DNA of 64,000 bases, from positions 1,669,990 through 1,733,989 of the forward strand of contig NC_067286.1 of the NCBI RefSeq assembly GCF_020740795.1, in the 5' to 3' direction. The notes below the pieces were generated by a model. That model did no database searches. It was not told the DNA's origin and saw only the letters and a list, made by a program, of their open reading frames with translations. This DNA is from Apus apus. Taxonomy: Eukaryota > Chordata > Aves > Apodiformes > Apodidae. The position numbers were made by a program, and so were the translations under genes. Each line of letters starts with the position of its first letter. The first letter of the stretch is position 1. This document shows, piece after piece, positions 22,157 through 38,700 of the stretch.

Positions 22157-22684
22157 ACCTCAAATCCTGGGGTCAGTTTTGGGCCCCTCATGACATGAAG
22201 GACATGGAGGGGCTGGAGGGTGGCCAGGGAAGGGCAAGGGAGCTGGGGAAGGGGCTGGAGCAGGAGGAGAAGGGGCTGGAGAACTTGTGAGGAGCAGCTG
22301 AGGGAGCTGGGGGTGTCCAGCCTGGAGCAAAGGAGGCTGAGGGGAGACCTGCTGGCTCTGCAGCTGCTGAGAGGAGGTTGGAGCCAGGGGGGTCGGGCTC
22401 TGCTCCCCAGGAACAAGGGGTGGGACAAGAGGAACCGGCCTCAAGCTGCTCCAGGGGAGGTTGAGGTTGGATCTGGGGAACAATTCCTTCCCCCAAGGGG
22501 CTGTCAGGGCCTGGCCCAGACTGCCCAGGGCAAGGGGGGGAGTCCCCATCCCTGGAGGGGTTTCCAAGCCCTGGAGATGGTGCTGAGGGACATGGGGCAG
22601 TGGTGGCCTGGGCAGGGCTGGGGGAATGGTTGGATCTGATGATCTGAAAGGGCTTTTCCAACCCAAACAATTTCATGACTCTGA
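22157..22684 (+). mobile_element. CR1 LINE, 5'-truncated, sense (young-looking subfamily)
   Basis: About 525 bp of CR1 ORF2 end and 3' UTR: catggaggggctggagggtg near 22205, gtgtccagcctggagcaaag, ctgctccccaggaacaagg, gaacaattccttcccccaag, and a terminal gatctgaaagggcttttcc then aacccaaacaatttcatgac. It is strikingly similar over its first 370 bases to the copy at 56806, 35 kb away, so both belong to one relatively recent subfamily. Confidence 0.94.
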
Positions 22685-25600
22685 TTTTTTTTTCCTCTCC
22701 TGTTTTCTGCCAGGTTCATGAGCTGAGCTGGCCTGGAGAGGCCCTGATGAACAGTGAAGGTTGTGGGAGGGGAGCAGGGGTTACTGGAAACAGGGAAAAA
22801 AGGTAAATGAGGTGTGTGTGGTGGCTTTTAGAAGTACCCAAGAACATCAAAGGCAGGGAGTCCAGCCTGAGCTACAGGAGTTTCAGGCAGAAATCTTTTT
22901 TATTTCTTTTTATTTGTTGGACTGGAAAGTCCCTGATTTGACTGGTTTCAGTCTTGGTCATCATTGCATATTTAGACAGGTTTTGGGCAGTGTGGCCATG
23001 CATGACTGAGCAGGCCTACTCATCACATGGAGCAACTGAGGGGAGGAACTGATCCCTCGGCCCAAACAGAACATTCCTCTGGCTGTCTTAAACCTGTCAT
23101 GGAGCTGCCTGGATCCTAAGAAAGTCCAAGATCCCTGCAGATGAGCCTGGTACTGACAGCTTTTAAGTGGGAATATCTTTCCACCACACTGACCAACACC
23201 ACGGGGCAACACGAGCTGGTGGCCACAGTCCAAGAGGCTGGAGGTCTAACCAGGGTTGGATGATTCCACCCAGTCTGTGGAACATCTGCCAACGGAGCTG
23301 GTGCTGTGGTCTGAAACAGCCAGATGTGATTGCTAAGGACCGTGAGGACTTCTCTCCAGCAGCACTTGCTGCCCTTCCCTCTTATCTCTCAGGCAGCCCG
23401 TTCTCCAACTGGTTTCTTGGTTGCTGAAGTGTTGCTATCTGTGGGCAGGTTCCAACATCTGCTGAGCTGAAGATGACACCTTAGACATGGTCCTCATATC
23501 CGACCCTGTTAGTACCAAGGTCAGGTCTTGCCCCAGCAGAGCCTGCTGACTGTTCCCCCCATTTTATTTCTCTCCCTGCCCAGTCTCGTTGCTTTTGTTT
23601 GGTTTGCCCCCCCCGCCTACCCCCCCCTGACAAATTCTGTGGTGGAAGAAGTTTGAGACCCATGTTCTCAGGTTTTGAGGTGCTTTTTCTTTTCTTCCCA
23701 GGTTTTCCCAGCAGGTGGGATGGGAGCAGTTACAGCTCAGGGAAAGCAGCAGTGGGTCAGTCCCCCACCAGCTGGTCCTGGCTTGTGGAAGGACCTGTGT
23801 CCAGCTCATCCAGAGGCTGTGGCTTCACCTCAGCTTGAGGAACCTCATGGGTGTTCTCCATGTCCCTTTCCAGCATGGCAGGAACCAGCTCTTCCTGCAG
23901 ACTCCCAGGAAACTCCCTCTGCTTTCCACCTGACCTCACCAAACCTCTGCCTCACCTCACCAGAGAAAATCCCTCCAGTTCTTTTAAGCCAAACTGAGCT
24001 GACCTCATCTCTTCACTCCCTCTAAATAAGCCATGAAATAAGTTCCTGGAGTAACCTGCTCAACAAGAGCCATCAGCACATCCTGCCTGACAGAGGTGGG
24101 GGACAAGGTGCTTGTTATTGTGGTGGAGTTGATGCTTTATTGGGCTATTCCTTAAGCTGGTGCATGTTCCTTAAGCTGGTGTTTAACTGTCAGTTCCCTG
24201 CAAAAGCTTCTTTCTTCTCATCATGCTCCAAAGCATTTGCCTGCCTGCCCCTTCCTGGGTGGCTCAAGAGAAAAACAAAGTGTCTGTTCAAATCTGATGC
24301 TGCACAAACTGCCAGAATTGCACCTGGGATGAAACCCCACCTTTAAAAATAATAAAAAAAAGGACATTTTTCCTGGTCAGGATGAAAGCTGCCTGGTCAT
24401 TCATGAAGGCTTCAACATTTACCAGTGGTTTGCAGGGGAATTCAATGATAGGAAGGAGGTGATTTTTGGTGGATTGAGAAATAGTTGTTGACTTCAGCTG
24501 AGTGATTCTGTTGGCAAGTGTGGGTGGTTTGTGTTGTCTTTTTTCCCAGCTTTGCAACGTTTGAGGAAAAAGTGAGGTACAACAAAACTAAGAATGAATC
24601 CCACCCTCCAGCTTCTTGTTTTGAAGACTTTGTAAATCTGAGGAGGGGGGAGGAACAGTGGATCACGCTCTAAGAGGATGATGGCAGTGTGCAAATGCTG
24701 GGGGTTGTGGCCTGGCCTGTGCCATTCATTTTGGCTTTAAAAACTTGGCAAACCTTTGAAAGCTGCAGTGTGTTGGGTTAGTGCACAGGGCCTTGGGGTC
24801 AGAGGGAGAACTTTCCAGTCCCAGCCTTGAAATGAGGTGAAACGGGGCTGAGAGGTGGTCATCAATTCACCAAATTGCATCCAAAGGGTATTCTGAACCA
24901 ATTAGAGCATTGTCACCTCCTGGGACATTCCATCGAGGCTGAGTGTGTGCCAGAAGGTTCCACAGTGAGGATCAAACCTCTAACACAGCTCAGAAAATGT
25001 CTGTCTAAAATGAGGGGGTTGTGCTCCTTGCCTACAAATCCTGTAGCACAGACAGTTGCAGGTTATTTTGTCTTTGGGGCTTTTTTTTTTTTTTTTTTCC
25101 TGTAGCAGAACAGCTTGTGGTTCAGTTGTCTCCTAAGCCAATTTCCCAGAATGACTTCCTTTGTCTTTTTGTCCCAGGAGAGTGTTTCCAGGAACTGGCA
25201 GTTCTGTGTCCCCCACTCATTTGCATTCTGTGCTGGAAAAACCTCTTGCTTAAATCCTGGCTTTCCCACATGGAGATATTTCAGCCCTTAAAAGAAATGA
25301 CAGAAAAAAATCTTCACCCGAGGGACTGGAGGAGGAATTTGCAGTTAATGGCAGTTCCATTTTCAGGATATCTTCCCAAACAAGTGGATCCCAGATGTTT
25401 TTAAGCTGTTCACCGTTGAGATGAGGGTCAAATTTCCAGCCACATGATCAACACCTCCGAGCCAAGTTTGGGGCTGTTTTTGTGTTTACATCGAGTCTGT
25501 AAACGGAGTGACATTGAAGTTTGGGGCTAGGGTGGAAGTTTTCCAGAACAAATATTTGACTGGATACAGTTTATCTTGTTTACAGGACTCTGAGCTTTGA

Positions 25601-28600
25601 AAGATAAAAGTTACTGTATTTTATTGTGAGGCATATTCAGGTCTTTCTCACTGGGTTTGGAACAGTTGTTGCTTTTTCACTGGGGTTTGTTGTTCTTTTA
25701 GCCATTATGCTAAAAGCATGTTAAGGCATTTCTTGGGATGATAAATGAAATTTTCAGCATTCCTCAAGATTCTGGCTCATCCAGCTACAGTGAGCTCTGC
25801 CTGCTCACACCAAGGGAGCCCTCTCTCCTTGGAGGTCGAGCTGGAGGCCTCAGTCACATGCCAAGTTCTTCCTCAGTCACTGTCTCAGCAAAGAATTTGG
25901 CTACTGGTTTTACAAGCTCAGGATTTCCTCTGTGCAAATATTGTCCAGTATCTGCTGAAAAGTCATATTTTCTGCCAGCAGTGGGATCACTGCCACTGTT
26001 TGGAAGGATCATGGCACAAGGAGGTAAAGTCAGTGTGAATGAGCCTGAAGTGGGTGTAAGAATCATGGAATTTTCCCTTTTTTTCTCTTTTTTAACCCTG
26101 GGTCTCACCCTCTGCAGAGCCTTTGCCAACATCAGGTGTTTTTGCTGCCTGGTGCTGTGCAGGGTCCTGCCCACACAGACCTGCTGTAACCACCTGTCCT
26201 GGCCTCTTAAACCCCGCTCTCAGCTCCCAAATGAACAACTGGTCTGTGACTTCATCATCTTCTGTGTATCTGTGGAAACATTCATCACAGAAGCTTCAAT
26301 TATTTAAATGCAAGTGATCTTCTCCAGCTGTGGGATGAGGAAGGCAAGCCTTACTGTCCCCAGACTGGCTGATGTTTGGGTCTGTGCTCTGTTTGTCATC
26401 TCTGAGCTGCAAAGAGGAGAGCTTGAATCCATTGTTTCTGCAGGGATCATGTCCAAGGGAAAACAGAGATTGTCTTCAACCATGTGAGGCTGGTGTGGGC
26501 ACACAATGTTTGCTTTTGCCTGTGGGCAGCATGAGACAAGCCTCTGAGGCCAGGAGGCAGCTGAGAGCTGACAGGAGCTCAGAGTGACAGTGAGAGGAGG
26601 GGTGTCAGTTTTTAAAAGTTTACTGAAGGACCTAAAAATGTACTGGGAGAAGTAATTTGGATGAGCAGGCTCTTTTTTTTTCCCTGCATACACCAACATC
26701 TTTTGCCTACTGGATGTGAGAAGCAAGGCCAGGATCTCCCCTCTGATTCCAATAGTGTAATGAGTAACAGTCAGGTGAGCAATTAACTGTTGGTGAAGAA
26801 TATGGGGGAAAAGTAGAGTGTGAAGCATTGTCAGATGCAAGAAATGACCTTGCAGTTGCTGAGTGTGAAGGCCACTGGATGGGAAGTCTAGCCTGAGCAT
26901 GGCAAGGCTGCTTCTGAAGGATGTTTGCCAACGTGTTCGTCAGGCAGAAAGGCACCAGAGTAAAGAACCAAGCCTTAGGCAAGCAGTGGGAAGTGAAAAT
27001 TAAACCATGATGTGGCAGTAGTTTGGGAGTCAGTTGCACAATGGACAGAACAGGGCTGGGTACAGCTGAACCCAGGCTGGGGTGAGAGCAGAGTGCTGAG
27101 CACCTTGGTCACTAGGCACCACCAACCCGTGGTTCCTCCTCTGCCCACGTCAATCCACTGTCATCAGAGACAACGTGAAGGTTTGTGCAACTTGCCTGGG
27201 GGCCAGGAAGCAGAACCTAGGACTTCCCTCATCTCCTGGTGCTGACAGGCAGCCACGGGTGGCACAGGGTGTCCAAACTACAGAGGGAACACTGGAAAGA
27301 GTGGAAATTGTTTGCTCAGTTTCTCACAAGCTGTGCTGTTCCACCATTCAGGGAACGGTGTCATGAGGACGGGGAAGATAAATAAACAGCAACACCCTGA
27401 CATTTAGAAACTTGTGGGCAAGTCTCTTCTTGTCATTCCAGGGGTCAGCCAGAGGCAGAAAGGCTGGGTGGAAAGAAAGCAAAAACTGTAAAGATAACAC
27501 ACCAAAAAAAATGGTTAAGTGTTTTGTGGCTTCAAGGCTGGCCTTTCTGGAATGCTACGACAGGTTCTGCAATCAACTGCTAATTGATGTCAAGTCATCT
27601 CGTGCTTCAGGACAGCTCCTGATTTTTGGGAAGCCTCTCCAGCCAGATCTAGTGCAGATGATGCAAAAAAAATAATGATGCAAACCTGGCCAGCAGTTAC
27701 AGCTTTTTCTTTTCTATTTCCTTACATAAGCCTTGGTGTGGGAGGGAAACAGGAGCTGATCAAATGTAGCTGGCAGCCTGCTGAAGTGGTAGGTGTGTGA
27801 CCCGTGTTGTCTTACATACCTTAATGAATTGTGATGGTTAATTGAGAGAAGCAACAGAAAAATGAAACAAAGGAAGCCCTTGGGTGCCTCAGGCACTCTA
27901 AGCACCTCCAGAAGTGCCCCTGTGCTGACACAAGCACATTGCACACACACACACACACCTCTGCCCTCACACCTGGGCAATCACACAACTATCAGGAAGG
28001 TTCAAAGAGCAAATAAAGCTTTGTAGAAATAACAGGTTAGAGGAAAATCGATTTATTCTGTGTCCACAGGTTCCACAACCTCATAAAGCTGATGAATTTT
28101 CAGCATTAGCATTGGATTAGGAAAAGGCAGGATTTGGGGAGCCTGGTGTTATGGGATGATCTCAGTTGAAGGAGGATGTTTCCAGCCCTCAAGGTCACAC
28201 TGCTTAACATTTCAGACACCAGAAAGTAAAATCATCCAGTGGTTCTTGAAAATAAACGACTGCACAAACCAGATGGCTGTGGAAGTGCTAAAAGCAGCTG
28301 AAATTTTCACCTCAAGGCTCAGTTTTTTTCTTATTTCTCAGTTCCTTATTATTCAGCATGAGGTTTGAACTGAGTGTAGACTCCTAAACCTCACCATCAA
28401 ACAAAGCGAGTATCTGAGGGCAAAAAAATGTTAGTTTCTCACCAGTATTCTAATGGATGGTGCCTTTAGTCATCCCTGGTGCCAACATCCAGGGTGCCTT
28501 GTTAGCAAACACCCAGAGCCATCACTGCAGGTGCCTGATAATAAGGTTGGAGCAACTTTGAAGAGTTCAGTTCATGTTTGCTCAGTCGTGTTTGGTTGGC

Positions 28601-28727
28601 TCATCGGGCTGACCCAGGATTTTGCCCTGTGTTTAATTGTTTCTTGGATTTCTTAGGAGTGTCATTGAGGCAGTCAAAGGAGGGCCTGGTCACTGACAGG
28701 AGGAAGTCTGAAAGCTCACCAGGTCAT
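22685..28727. other. 6-kb interval without a recognised gene; CA microsatellite
   Basis: No coding exon, RNA gene or large repeat recognised. Open frames up to 198 codons occur (for example minus strand 26304-26900) but show no family features. A poly(T) run lies at 25081-25098 and a (CA)n run of about eight units at 27942-27957. C-rich runs lie near 23606-23628. Confidence 0.45.
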
Positions 28728-29070
28728 AAGAGTCATGGAATTGTTTTGGTTGGAAAAGCCCCTTCAGACCCTCCAGCCCACCCATTCCCCCAGCCCTGCC
28801 CAGGCCACCACTGCCCCATGTCCCTCAGCACCATCTCCAGGGCTTGGAAACCCCCCCAAGGATGGGGACTCCCCCCCTGCCCTGGGCAGCCTGGGCCAGG
28901 CCCTGACAGCCCTTTGGGGGAAGGAATTGTTCCCAAGATTCAACCTCCCCTGGAGCAGCCTGAGGCCATTTCCTCTTGTGCTGTTGCTTGTTCCTTGGGA
29001 GAAGAGGCCAACCTCCTTTCAGGGAGTTGTAGAGAGTGAGGAGGTCTCCCCTCAGCCTCTTTTTCTTGCT
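28728..29070 (-). mobile_element. CR1 LINE, 5'-truncated, antisense
   Basis: The inverted tail of the same subfamily as the copies at 22157 and 56806: agtcatggaattgttttgg, cactgccccatgtccctcag, ccctgggcagcctgggcc, ctgacagccctttggggg, ggtctcccctcagcctc. It is followed within ten bases by another antisense CR1. Confidence 0.93.
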
Positions 29071-29077
29071 GGCCATA

Positions 29078-29360
29078 CAATCCTAGAGCCATGGACTGGT
29101 TTGGGTTGGAAGGGACCTTAGAGATCATCTAGATCCAGCCCCCCTGCATGGGCAGGGACACCTCCCACCAGCCCAGGCTGCTCCAAGCCCCATCCAACCT
29201 GCCCTTCAACACTTTTGAGGGACAGGGCTTCTCACCCCCTCTCCAGGCAACCTGTACTTGTGTCTCACCAACCTCACAGGGGCCATGACATCCTACCACA
29301 TCATCTAAATGTACCCTCTTTCAGCCTGAAACCATTACCCCTCCTCCTAGGGCTACAAGA
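29078..29360 (-). mobile_element. CR1 LINE, 5'-truncated, antisense
   Basis: An inverted CR1 tail of the common subfamily: ggtttgggttggaagggacc, ctgcatgggcagggacacc, gccccatccaacctgcc, then a more diverged inner part to about 29360. It lies in tandem with the preceding CR1 of a different subfamily, only some 170 bases before the FTH1 CpG island. Confidence 0.92.
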
Positions 29361-29558
29361 AGGTTCTCCAGCTGCGTTACTGGGGTAGGAAGCCAGGGCC
29401 AACAGCTGCCACCAACAGCCAGCCCAGCTTTCAGACTGGTGGCCAGTCCCAACTACCACTGGTGTAAATGAAAGGAGAACCAACAAACCATCCACCGTGG
29501 AAATTCACCCCTCCTTCCTTCCCAACGCCGTACCTCGTCGCGCAGCTCGAACGTTTAA

Positions 29559-34136
<4,578 letters not shown>

Positions 34137-34282
34137 AGAGCCACCCTGTGGGTTTCAGTGGGACTCCTACTTTGCTGTCCAGCCATGCATGCATCTTCAG
34201 CTCTCTAGATAAAACAGTTCTTATATTCTGTACCAAATATCACCCCTATTTTCTCTTGTGTTTTGTGTACTGCCCTCCATCC

Positions 34283-34288
34283 AATAAA
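34283..34288 (+). terminator. FTH1: FTH1 proximal polyadenylation signal
   Basis: A canonical AATAAA lies 147 bases after the stop codon, giving a 3' UTR of about 165 bases, similar to ferritin heavy chain mRNAs. GT-rich sequence follows. Confidence 0.85.
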
Positions 34289-34535
34289 GTGACTTGGTTC
34301 CAGGTGGCTTTCTGTTTCTCTCTGGAGTGAGAGGCCTGCACTGGCAGGGTTGTGTTCCATGCTCTGTGCAGCCATGAGTTGGGCATAGATGGAAAATGTG
34401 AGAGGGATCAGGTTTTACTTGTTTTGGTGCTTTTATAAAAATGACTCTTGTCCCTTCTGGTGGGATTTCCTGCAGGAATTGCTCAGTGACTGAAGTTGTG
34501 TTTTAAAATGTCTTTGCCACCCAAGCTGTTGATGT

Positions 34536-34541
34536 AATAAA
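34536..34541 (+). terminator. FTH1: Possible distal FTH1 polyadenylation signal
   Basis: A second AATAAA on the plus strand, 250 bases beyond the first. It may produce a longer 3' UTR or be unused. Confidence 0.4.
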
Positions 34542-34972
34542 TGCTCAAGGAAAGGAAGGTTTGAGTATCTGAGCTTGTTGAATGTGTCCCTGTGAATTCA
34601 GGGGAGGCTGCTGAAGTGGGGGTTGGCACCTCACCATTGTGTCTAACAAATGGTGCTGCTGTGTGGAGAAAACAGGGAGTGAAGGGAGATCTCAGAGGTG
34701 GGAACTGTTAAGAGGCTGGACTGAAGCTACAGGAGCTGCCTCAAGGCCACTTGGTAGTGGTGACCTCTGCCTGGGCCCAGCAGTTGCACTGGGAAGGTGG
34801 GGAGAGGGTGGGAAGGGTTGTGGGAGGTAGATTAGATTTGTCATGTGCTCCCTGTGGTGCAGGGGGCTTGCAGCTGTTTCTGAAGAGAGAAGAAGGAAAA
34901 ACTGGTTCCTTAATTCTTGTTGCGGGGAAACTAAAACGAGGAAGCAAAACAGATGGTGCTTGACTTCAGCCT

Positions 34973-34978
34973 TTTATT
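34973..34978 (-). terminator. BEST1: Possible distal BEST1 polyadenylation signal
   Basis: TTTATT on the plus strand (AATAAA on minus), about 760 bases past the BEST1 stop. If used, BEST1 and distal FTH1 transcripts would end about 430 bases apart. Confidence 0.4.
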
Positions 34979-35495
34979 TTTGTAGGGGAGAGAGTAAACA
35001 GCTCAGAGCAGCACGGGGTCTGCTGCCAGCCACATGGCTGAGCACTGCCAAGTTGCTGGCAGATGTGGAACCCCGAAAGGAAGCAATGTGCTGGGCAACT
35101 GCTGCTGCCTGCAGCCTCCTGTTCCAGTGGGCACTTGTCCTGCCCTACCCTGGCACTTTTCCACTACTGGAAAACACCAGCTAGACACAACTGTGGGGCT
35201 GCAGCACAAATGCTGCTTCAGCCTCTTTCCCTGGAGTATCTTGACTAGTGCAAGTCTTGCCTGAGACCTGTAGTGGGTCTTGGGACCAGTGTTGGCATCA
35301 AGCTCCAGTTCCAGTGGCTGTGAGGAGGGAAGGCATCCATGTTAACTATACTCCTGTTTGGGGCTACACCTGCACTCCAGGTTCTTCAGGCAGATCCCTG
35401 CTGAGCTCCTGCTCTGCTGGTAGCTATCTGCAGTATTTAACACTTCAAGTATTTTTTTCTTGTCTTGCTACAAATTTAGAGGGTTTTTAAAGTGT

Positions 35496-35501
35496 TTTAT
35501 T
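35496..35501 (-). terminator. BEST1: Candidate BEST1 polyadenylation signal
   Basis: AATAAA on the minus strand, about 230 bases past the BEST1 stop codon. It is the nearest canonical signal. Confidence 0.55.
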
Positions 35502-35733
35502 GTTGTTGCAACCCCAGCTGTGCTTGCTGCTGTGCCTGAAGCCAGCAGGGCTGTGTGGTTAGTGCTGCCTTTAGCCTTGGGCTGGGCTCTACCTGCTTGT
35601 TCCAGCCAGAACGTGGTGACTTGGCTGCACTGTCCTTGCTGGGGTGAGTGCCAGTGTGGTCAAGATGTGGAGATACTGCAGTACCACTAACACAGCAGGT
35701 ATCTCAGCAGAACCCTGTGTCTCTTGGTCTCCT

Positions 35734-38700
35734 CTAGCTGTACTGGTCTATCTGCTCTTCACCTGTGCTTTCACTTGTCTCCATGATCACCTCCATCAGC
35801 CCCACGTAGTCACCTTCAGCTAGAGAGATGCCAGAGTCATTGGGGGATGGACTCTCTGCTCTTCTTGGCTCTTTTGTAGGAGTGTTAGTGCTTCCATTTC
35901 CACTGCCTCTTGCAGTCCTGGAAACTTCAGCTGGGTGTTGGTCCAGAGCACTGGCTGCATCTTCTAAACTCAGGCTGCAAGTGTCTGGGCCCATGTTCCC
36001 CATGGAGGACCTTTCCAGCACTGGGGACGTGACAGGAGGGAAGGAGAAGCAGAGGGAGGTGCTGCCTCCAGGGGTTTTGTTCGTGGGGGTGTGAAAGGCA
36101 CTTGAGTGCTCAGAGTTGGGGGTCGCTGATGCTGTGTTCTCCAGGGTTAGCCAGGGTGGGTGGGAACCTTTCAAGCTCTTCAGGCTCTTGAAGCTACCCT
36201 GCTTCTCATGGTCTGGGGACTCAGCCAGGAAGGGGAATTTCGGGCTATCTGATGCTGTGGACCGAACTCCTGGACTTCCTGTGGTGGAAGCTTCTCTGCT
36301 TTTCGAGTTGCTCTGCTCTTCTTCTACTGGTAGAATCAGCGAGTCGGGGCCTTTGCTCCGATCTGTTGGCCAAATAAATGTTTCCTTTGCCCCTGAGCCA
36401 AGGGAGCTCTGGCTTTTATACAAGTCACTGACCCTGGAGGGTGAGGTGTTGGCAATGCCATCCCGAAGAGAAGTGGAACAGGCAGCAATGCTGGAGAGGG
36501 CAGGAGGCTTCTTGCGGCCTTGGCGTCTGGAAGGGAAGATCATGGGGATGGAGCTGATGGGTGTCTGTGGAGCACTGTAGAAACCAGGCCTCTCGTAGAA
36601 TGAGGTTGACATGAAGGCATCAAACTCCCTTAGTTTCCTGTCTTCGCTGTCCCACTGGTCCTGTGAGCTGGAGTCTCTCCTTGGTTGGTTGATGCTGCAA
36701 GGGCTTCCAGGCTTGCCCACGTCTTGGTAGGTGTAATGGGAGAAGGGGGCTGAGGGGTCTCCTCGTCTGCGCAGCAGGTTCATCCGGGAAGAGGACCTGG
36801 AGAAGCTGGGTGACTGGACCCCGAGGAGGCGGCCCAGGTGTCCCAGTAAGGGTGTGGAGTGGTTGGCCTCTTCATTCTCTTTGATTTGCTCCAGCGGCTG
36901 GAACTCCATCTCTTCTTTCTGCATGCTGGGAAAAGGCAAAAGGGGCTGTTATGCCACCACCAAAAGAGGTGGTGGCTGGTGGAGAGGTGGGCAACACAGG
37001 GAATGCTGCTGCCAGGGGTGAGCCTCTCCCTTCATGTCTTGTTATTAGATATGTTAGGCCCCCCACAATGGGGGCCATCATTTTCTGAGAAGCTGAGAAT
37101 TGGGGTGTTCAGCCTGGAGAAGAGAAGGCTCCAGGGAGACCTTAAAGCACCTTCCAGTGCCTGAAGAGGCTCCAGAAAACCTGGGGAGGAGCTTGGGACA
37201 AGGGCAGGGAGGGATGGGATGAGGGGGGATGGTTTCAGGCTGGAAGAGGGAAGATTTAGGTTGAACATTGGGAGGCAATTTTTCACTGTGAGAGTGGTGA
37301 GACCCTGGCCCAGGTTGCCCAGGGAAGCTGTGGCTGCCCCATCCCTGGCAGTGTTGAAGGGCAGGTTGGATGGGACTTGGAGCAGCCTGGGCTGGTGGGA
37401 GGTGTCCCTGCCCATGCAGGGGGGTTGCAACTGGATGACCTTTAAGGTCCCTTCCCACCCAAACCATTCCATGATTTTCCACGGAGGATGTTTGCTACTG
37501 TCTTTGGATGAGCGAAAAAGTATCTTGGAGCAAGAATTCACAGGCGAAGGAGAAAGCTACTAGTGCTCCCTCTTATTCCTCAGGTACAATATCCTGCACA
37601 AGACCTGATCCAAGGTGTAGACATGGACTGTCCTGGCACCCTGTGACTGTGCTCACCTGATGTCGAAGGTTGAGCCAAGGAATGACGGGCGCTTGTACTC
37701 AGCAGTGGCTGCAGTGTAGGGTGGCTGGGGATCCGGCTCGTTCCAGTACAGGTCCTTCTCCAGAATGGGCAAATCCTGGTGCATCTCATCCACTGCCATC
37801 AGGGAGACCTGCAGGGGACAGCAGAAGTGTCTTATGGGGTGAGCAGCGTTATGTGTGGCTGCTATTGGTGGAGAAAGAGATGCTGGGTAGGAGGGAGCCA
37901 TGTGGTGAGGGCTGGGTGGGTTTGCTGTGTGGTTTCCTGTCACTTGGGTTGGTTTTCACACTGAGAGATTTGATTGATTGGAAGGAAAGTGATGCTGGAG
38001 GAGACAGGAAAGCAATATGCTCCCTAGGACAGAAGGGCTCGGTGGAAGGGCTGAAGGTGAAGAGTTATTGCATGGAAGAAAGCAGAGGAGGCAGTTTTAG
38101 ATACAGGCACAAGTGGAAAAAGTGAGGGAGGGGCAGGAATGATGTGTCAGTGAAAGGCAGTGAGGGCTTGAAAGGTGATCTGAATCCGTGGTTTGTCCCA
38201 GAGCATGGACTAAAGCTGCAGTTGGTCTCTGTGTACAGAGATGCCCTAAAAGACACGTTGTCCCTGGTGTAGGGAGGTTTTCCTGGCACAAGCCTTGCCC
38301 CACATTCTTCTTGGAGCCTGGGATGTCTCTTTTGCTGCTGAGGGGGAACACTGAGCTGACCACCTTCACCCTCATGTTTGTTAGGAAGCATTATTGCTCT
38401 TCTCCTGCTCTCCTACCCATCTCCCTCTGGAGATCCTAGTCTCCTTCTAAAGCTGCAGCCACTGACCCCTTGGGGAAACCTGAAGGGCAACAGGGGCTGC
38501 TTCTCCATCCCATGGCAGGCAGAGGAGGTGGGTGGCAGAGGTGTTGCAGGAGAAGTTGGTGACTCATGGGGGTTTCTAAACCCTCGGGAGCAGTCCTGAG
38601 GGTTCCTCTGCAGGTCAGGCACATCTGGAGGATCCTTCCTTCACTTTACCTGCAGGTTCCTGTCAATGAGCCAGTTGGTTTCAAAGTCATCATCGTCCTC

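Noticed and set aside
22160-22676. Pro-rich frames of about 165 codons
   Set aside because: They lie in a CR1 copy on the non-coding strand and recur wherever that subfamily occurs.
25738-26307. A 189-codon plus-strand frame
   Set aside because: No domain, no splice or promoter context and ordinary composition. Considered as an exon from the 19-kb island but nothing supports it.
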